Shown here: positions 60,186 through 64,000 of the stretch, one piece after another
Layout: every line of letters starts with the position of its first letter
How positions within the stretch are numbered: position 1 is the first letter of the stretch
Assembly: GCF_001423295.1 (NCBI RefSeq)
Contig: NZ_LMNG01000029.1
Coordinates: 231,981-295,980 of the forward strand
Reading direction: 5' to 3'
From: Methylobacterium sp. Leaf112
GTDB taxonomy: Bacteria > Pseudomonadota > Alphaproteobacteria > Rhizobiales > Beijerinckiaceae
DNA length: 64,000 nucleotides
Position numbers and translations under genes: made by a program
Notes under the pieces: generated by a model
The model's database searches: none
What the model was told of the DNA's origin: nothing
The model's input: only the letters and a program-made list of their open reading frames with translations

Positions 60186-62504
60186 TCAGGCGGCTTCCGG
60201 CATCCGGTCCAGGAGCTTGTCGAGGGTGATGGGGTAGTCCCGCACCCGGATGCCCGTGGCGTTGTAGACGGCGTTGGCCACCGCGGCGCCGACGCCGCAG
60301 ATGCCGAGTTCGCCCACGCCCTTGGCCTTCATGGGCGAGGAGATCGGATCGACCTCGTCGAGGAAGATCACCTCCTGGTGCGGGATGTCGGCGTGGACCG
60401 GGACCTCGTAGCCGGCGAGATCGTGGTTGGCGAAGAAGCCCCGCTTGGTGTCGACGTCGAGCTTCTCCATCAGGGCGGCGCCCGTCCCCATGGTCATCCC
60501 GCCGATCACCTGGCTGCGGGCGGTCTTCGGGTTGAGAATGCGGCCGGCGGAGCAGACCGCCAGCATCCGGCGCACCCGCACCTCCGCGGTGTCGACATCG
60601 ACGCCCACCTCGACGAAATGCCCGCCGAAGGTGGATTGCTGGTAGGTCTTCGACAGGTCGCCGAACTCGATGCTGTCCTCGCCCGTCAGCGCGCCGGCCT
60701 GCGCCGCCTCGCCGAGCGGCACGGCGCGGTTGCCGGACCGCACCTCGCCGTCCACGAAGACGGCATCGTCCGAGTTGATGCCGAGGCGCTGCGCCACGGC
60801 CTCGCGCAGCTTCACGCAGGCCGCGTAGACGCCGGAGGTGGAGGAATTCGCGCCCCACTGGCCGCCCGAGCCCGCCGCGACCGGAAAGGCGGAATCGCCG
60901 AGCCGGACTACGACGCGGTCGAGGGGCACGCCCATCATCTCGGCCGCCGTCTGGGCGATGATGGTGTAGCTGCCGGTGCCTATGTCGGTCATGTCGGTCT
61001 CGACGGTCACGGTGCCCTTGGCGTCGAGCCGGACGCGGGCGCCGGACTTCATCACCATGTTGTTGCGGAAGGCCGCGGCCACGCCCATTCCGACGAGCCA
61101 GTGCCCGTCCCGGACCGAGCCCGGCTTCGGGTTGCGCTTGGCCCAGCCGAACGTCTCCGCGCCGCGCGTCAGGCAGCCGACGAGGTCGCGGTGCGAGAAC
61201 TTGCGGTCGGGCTTGTTCGGGTCGGTCTGGGTGTCGTTGCGGATGCGGAACGCCACCGGGTCCATCCCGAGCTTCTCCGCCATCTCGTCCATCGCGACTT
61301 CGAGCACCATCAGGCCCGGCGCCTCGCCGGGCGCCCGCATGGCGTTGCCCTCCGGCAGGTCGAGATGGGCGAGCTTCATGGCGGTCATGCGGTTGGCGCC
61401 CGCGTAGAGGAGCTTGGTCTGGTTCACCGCCGTCTCGGGATCGCCGTCGGGCAGGTTGCCGGAGGTGCTCTCGTGCGCGATGGCGGTGATCGTGCCGTCC
61501 TCGGTGGCGCCGATGCGCACCCGCTGGATGGTGGCAGGCCGGTGGGTGGTGTTGTTGGCCACCAGCGGCCGGGTCAGCGCCACCTTCACCGGGCGCCTCG
61601 CCGCCTTGGCGCCCAGCGCCGCCAGCACCGCGTCGGCGCGCACGAACAGCTTGCCGCCGAAGCCGCCGCCGACATAGGGCGAATCGAGCCGGACGTTCTC
61701 CTTCGGGATGCCCAGTATCTTGGCCATGCTGCCATGGCCCCAGCCGATCATCTGGTTGGAGGTCCAGAGGGTGACCTTGTCGCCGTCCCAGGCCGCCACG
61801 GTGGCGTGCGGCTCCATCATGGCGTGGCTCTCGTCGGCGGTGGTGTAGGTCTCGTCGAACCGCATCGGGGCCGACGCGAAGGCGCCCTCGAAATCGCCGA
61901 CGCGCTCGACGCCGTCGCCGCCGCTGCCCTCGCCGCTGTCGCCCGGCGCGGGGGGCGCGCCCTTCGCCTCGGTGGCGAGGTCGAACTTGCCGGCCTCGGG
62001 GGCGTAGTCGACCTTGACCAGGAAGGCCGCCGCGCGGGCTTGCTCGAAGGTCTCGGCGACCACCACGGCGATGGCCTGGTGGTAGTGCTGCACCCGGTCG
62101 CCGCCGAACAGGTAAGCGGCGTTCATGGTGCCGCGTTCGAGGCGGGGCGTCTCCAGGGTGGTCACGATGGCGAGGACGCCGGGGGCGCGCTTGGCCGCCT
62201 CCGAGTGGATCGCCCGGATGCGGCCCTTGGCGATCCCGGCGCCGAGCACGTAGCCGTAGGCTTGGTTCGCCGCCACGTCGTGGCGCTCGTAGGCGTAGGG
62301 GGCGGTGCCGGTGGTCTTGTACTTGCCGTCGATCCCGGCGCCGAGCACGTAGCCGTAGGCTTGGTTCGCCGCCACGTCGTGGCGCTCGTAGGCGTAGGGG
62401 GCGGTGCCGGTGGTCTTGTACTTGCCGTCGATCCGGTCGGTGGCCTTTCCGACGACCTTGAGCTGGTCGATGGGGTTCTGGCCGGCGGGGGTGTCGAACT
62501 TCAT
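60186..62504 (-). CDS. paoC: Aldehyde oxidoreductase molybdenum subunit (PaoC-like, xanthine oxidase family)
   Basis: 772 residues from ATG 62504. Moco-binding subunit with GGGFGGK loop, the substrate-cavity NAMRAPGEAPG segment, and the catalytic Glu in GVGELGICGVG near the C-terminus. Resembles E. coli PaoC/YagR (periplasmic aldehyde oxidoreductase). Residues ~25-57 are repeated perfectly (IDGKYKTTGTAPYAYERHDV... twice), adding 33 residues beside the first domain; see the repeat feature. Otherwise collinear with the family, at about 730 plus 33 residues. Follows paoB by 4 bases. Confidence 0.92.
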   Translation of the reverse strand: MKFDTPAGQNPIDQLKVVGKATDRIDGKYKTTGTAPYAYERHDVAANQAYGYVLGAGIDGKYKTTGTAPYAYERHDVAANQAYGYVLGAGIAKGRIRAIHSEAAKRAPGVLAIVTTLETPRLERGTMNAAYLFGGDRVQHYHQAIAVVVAETFEQARAAAFLVKVDYAPEAGKFDLATEAKGAPPAPGDSGEGSGGDGVERVGDFEGAFASAPMRFDETYTTADESHAMMEPHATVAAWDGDKVTLWTSNQMIGWGHGSMAKILGIPKENVRLDSPYVGGGFGGKLFVRADAVLAALGAKAARRPVKVALTRPLVANNTTHRPATIQRVRIGATEDGTITAIAHESTSGNLPDGDPETAVNQTKLLYAGANRMTAMKLAHLDLPEGNAMRAPGEAPGLMVLEVAMDEMAEKLGMDPVAFRIRNDTQTDPNKPDRKFSHRDLVGCLTRGAETFGWAKRNPKPGSVRDGHWLVGMGVAAAFRNNMVMKSGARVRLDAKGTVTVETDMTDIGTGSYTIIAQTAAEMMGVPLDRVVVRLGDSAFPVAAGSGGQWGANSSTSGVYAACVKLREAVAQRLGINSDDAVFVDGEVRSGNRAVPLGEAAQAGALTGEDSIEFGDLSKTYQQSTFGGHFVEVGVDVDTAEVRVRRMLAVCSAGRILNPKTARSQVIGGMTMGTGAALMEKLDVDTKRGFFANHDLAGYEVPVHADIPHQEVIFLDEVDPISSPMKAKGVGELGICGVGAAVANAVYNATGIRVRDYPITLDKLLDRMPEAA
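62232..62429. repeat. Perfect 99-bp in-frame tandem duplication inside paoC
   Basis: Units 62232-62330 and 62331-62429 are identical. Each encodes 33 residues (IDGKYKTTGTAPY ... YVLGAG). The next bases (GATCC) again begin like the unit, so the duplication may have arisen by slippage or recombination at short homology. Confidence 0.92.
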
Positions 62505-62508
62505 GGCT

Positions 62509-63459
62509 CTAAGCCCTCGCTTCGGTGAGCACCGCGCCGAGCGTGCGCTCGGCGAGCTTCAGCTTGTAGGCGTTGTCGTGGGTCGGCTTGGCCCCGGCGA
62601 AGGCCTGCGCGGTCACCGCCTTGGCGCCCTGCGCCATCGCGCCCTCCGCGGCTTCGACCCGCCACGGCTTGTGCGCGACGCCCCCGAAGGCCGCCCGGCC
62701 GGTGCCGTCCGGCTGCACCACGGCGGCGACCGAGACGAGGGCGTAGGCGTAGGAGGCCCGGTCGCGGACCTTGCGGTAGATGTGCGTGCCGCCGAGCGGT
62801 TTCGGCAGCGTCACCGCCGTGATGAGTTCGCCGGGGGCCAGCGTGGTGTCGACCTCGGGCCGGTCGCCCGGCAGGCGGTGGAACTCGGCGATGGGGATGT
62901 TTCGCGATGCCCCCTTGGCATCGATGGTCTCCACGGTGGCGTCGAGGACCCGCATGGCCACCGCCATGTCGCCCGGATGGGTGGCGATGCAGGCCTCGCT
63001 GGCGCCGATCACCGCGAGCTGGCGCGAGACCCCGTCGAGGGCCGAGCAGCCCGAACCGGGGGCCCGTTTGTTGCAGGCCTGCGCCGTGTCGTAGAAGTAC
63101 GGGCAGCGGGTGCGCTGGAGCAGGTTGCCGGCCGTGGTGGCCTTGTTGCGCAGCTGGCCCGAAGCGCCGGCCAGCAGCGCGCGCGACAGCACCGCGTAAT
63201 CCTTGCGCACCCGCGCGTCGGCGGCGAGATCGGTGTTGCGCACCAGGGCGCCGACCCGCAGGCCGCCCTCCGGGGTCGCCGCGATGGTGTCGAGGCCGAG
63301 GCCGTTCACGTCCACGAGGTGGGTCGGGGTCTCGATCTGCAGCTTCATCAGGTCGAGGAGGTTGGTGCCGCCGGCGATGAACTTGGCGTTCGGGGTGCGG
63401 GCGACGGCGGCCGCCGCCTCGGCGGCCGAGGTCGGGCGCTCGTACGTGAAGGACTTCAT
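62509..63459 (-). CDS. paoB: Aldehyde oxidoreductase FAD subunit (PaoB-like)
   Basis: 316 residues from ATG 63459. FAD-binding [12 protein letters not shown] and the CO-dehydrogenase flavoprotein C-terminal domain. A Cys cluster [21 protein letters not shown] marks the extra [4Fe-4S] insertion seen in PaoB-type enzymes. It passes electrons from the Fe-S subunit to its acceptor. Start overlaps the paoA stop by 4 bases. Confidence 0.92.
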   Translation of the reverse strand: MKSFTYERPTSAAEAAAAVARTPNAKFIAGGTNLLDLMKLQIETPTHLVDVNGLGLDTIAATPEGGLRVGALVRNTDLAADARVRKDYAVLSRALLAGASGQLRNKATTAGNLLQRTRCPYFYDTAQACNKRAPGSGCSALDGVSRQLAVIGASEACIATHPGDMAVAMRVLDATVETIDAKGASRNIPIAEFHRLPGDRPEVDTTLAPGELITAVTLPKPLGGTHIYRKVRDRASYAYALVSVAAVVQPDGTGRAAFGGVAHKPWRVEAAEGAMAQGAKAVTAQAFAGAKPTHDNAYKLKLAERTLGAVLTEARA

Positions 63460-64000
63460 GCCTGCTTCCCCGCGACTTCGGTCATCGCCTCGACGATGTT
63501 GGAATAGGCGCCGCAGCGGCAGATGTTGCCGCTCATGCGCTCGCGGATCTCGGCGTCCGTGACCTGCATCGGCGCGTTGAGATCGGCGGTGGCGTGACTC
63601 GGGATGCCGGCCTTGATCTCGGCGAGCACGGCGACGCCCGAGCAGATCTGGCCCGGCGTGCAGTAGCCGCACTGGAAGCCGTCGTGCTTGATGAAGGCGG
63701 CCTGCATCGGGTGCAGGGCGTCCGGCTGGCCCAGCCCCTCGATGGTGACGATCTCCGCGCCCTGGTGCATCACCGCGAGGGTGAGGCAGGCGTTGATGCG
63801 CCGTCCGTCGACGATCATCGTACAGGCGCCGCACTGGCCGTGGTCGCAGCCCTTCTTCGAGCCGGTGAGGTGCAGGTGCTCGCGCGCCGCGTCGAGGAGC
63901 GAGGTGCGGGTGTCGAGTTCGAGGTCCCGGCGCTGGCCGTTCACCGTCAGCGACACCTTCGCCAGGACGGGCTTGTCGGTCCCGGCGGGTGCGGCGCCCA
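63456..64000 (-). CDS. paoA: Aldehyde oxidoreductase 2Fe-2S subunit (PaoA-like), 5' end outside window
   Basis: About 181 codons visible; a GTG at 63956 is possible but the frame continues to the window edge with [14 protein letters not shown] before it, typical of the linker after a Tat leader. Ferredoxin cluster [10 protein letters not shown] and the C-terminal all-helical cluster CGYCTPGQ ... CRCGAY hold two [2Fe-2S] centres. First gene of the paoABC operon; the full start should carry the Tat signal that exports the complex. Confidence 0.9.
   Translation of the reverse strand, partial: GAAPAGTDKPVLAKVSLTVNGQRRDLELDTRTSLLDAAREHLHLTGSKKGCDHGQCGACTMIVDGRRINACLTLAVMHQGAEIVTIEGLGQPDALHPMQAAFIKHDGFQCGYCTPGQICSGVAVLAEIKAGIPSHATADLNAPMQVTDAEIRERMSGNICRCGAYSNIVEAMTEVAGKQA

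Noticed and set aside
60042..62528. Very long + strand open frame opposite paoC
   Set aside because: Composition is dominated by Gly/Ala/Arg/His typical of an antisense frame in GC-rich DNA, while the minus strand encodes a full xanthine-oxidase-family subunit.

Overview
The window is GC-rich (high-GC third positions in nearly all genes) and looks like an alphaproteobacterial chromosome or large replicon of the Methylobacterium/Methylorubrum type. This rests on the mix of gene families (SorAB-type sulfite dehydrogenase with a TDT exporter, PaoABC-type aldehyde oxidoreductase, a gene-transfer-agent-like terminase, repeated RND metal pumps) and on general style. It is an inference, not a marker-gene identification. 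No rRNA, tRNA or CRISPR array was seen.

Layout. (1) 1-5.4 kb: copper/silver-type RND efflux (small Cys-rich protein, secreted YtkA/FixH-like protein, CusB-like adaptor, CusA-like pump), followed by a frameshifted response-regulator remnant and an intact single-domain response regulator. (2) 6.3-17.2 kb: a histidine phosphatase, then a sulfite-handling block: YeiH-family and TDT-family exporters, a Tat-exported sulfite dehydrogenase with its cytochrome c (SorAB-like), a YVTN beta-propeller protein and a second, cytosolic sulfite-oxidase-fold enzyme. Opposite them is a tightly overlapping operon of secreted protein, ECF sigma, anti-sigma, LysR regulator and DUF202 membrane protein. (3) 17.7-27.8 kb: PAP2 phosphatase, LspA, a Zn/Cd/Pb-type P1B ATPase with divergent MerR regulator and a clear MerR operator, a CzcBA-like RND system and a second MerR regulator. 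(4) 27.9-29.6 kb: a TIGR02391/Ymh-like protein and a secreted pentapeptide-repeat protein.

(5) 30.0-40.4 kb, all on the + strand: an unusual collinear cluster. It holds two diverged paralogues of unknown function, a calcineurin-like phosphoesterase, a Lon-like AAA+ ATPase without a protease domain, a second phosphoesterase paralogue that has lost most metal ligands, a soluble FtsH-like AAA+ zinc protease and a DEDDy 3'-5' exonuclease, plus small unknown proteins. I do not know this combination as a described system and rate it the best candidate for something new.

(6) 40.6-52.4 kb: a Tn7/Tn5053-like transposon (TnsA, DDE TnsB, TniB/TnsC ATPase, TniQ) carrying a complete QatABCD anti-phage operon as cargo. 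Base composition falls clearly here. The right end has repeated TnsB-site-like motifs and cuts a GTA-like terminase large-subunit gene; the expected other half of that gene is not on the left side. (7) 52.4-64 kb: the terminase stump with its upstream partner gene, a tandemly duplicated pair of tiny secreted/membrane protein genes, a phosphate-selective porin, cupins, a PRC-barrel protein, an exported glutathione peroxidase, and a PaoABC-like molybdenum aldehyde oxidoreductase operon running off the right edge. Its large subunit contains a perfect in-frame 99-bp tandem duplication.

Together the left half deals with metals and sulfite, the middle is accessory DNA (a possible proteostasis/nucleic-acid system plus a defence-carrying transposon), and the right half looks like ordinary chromosome.
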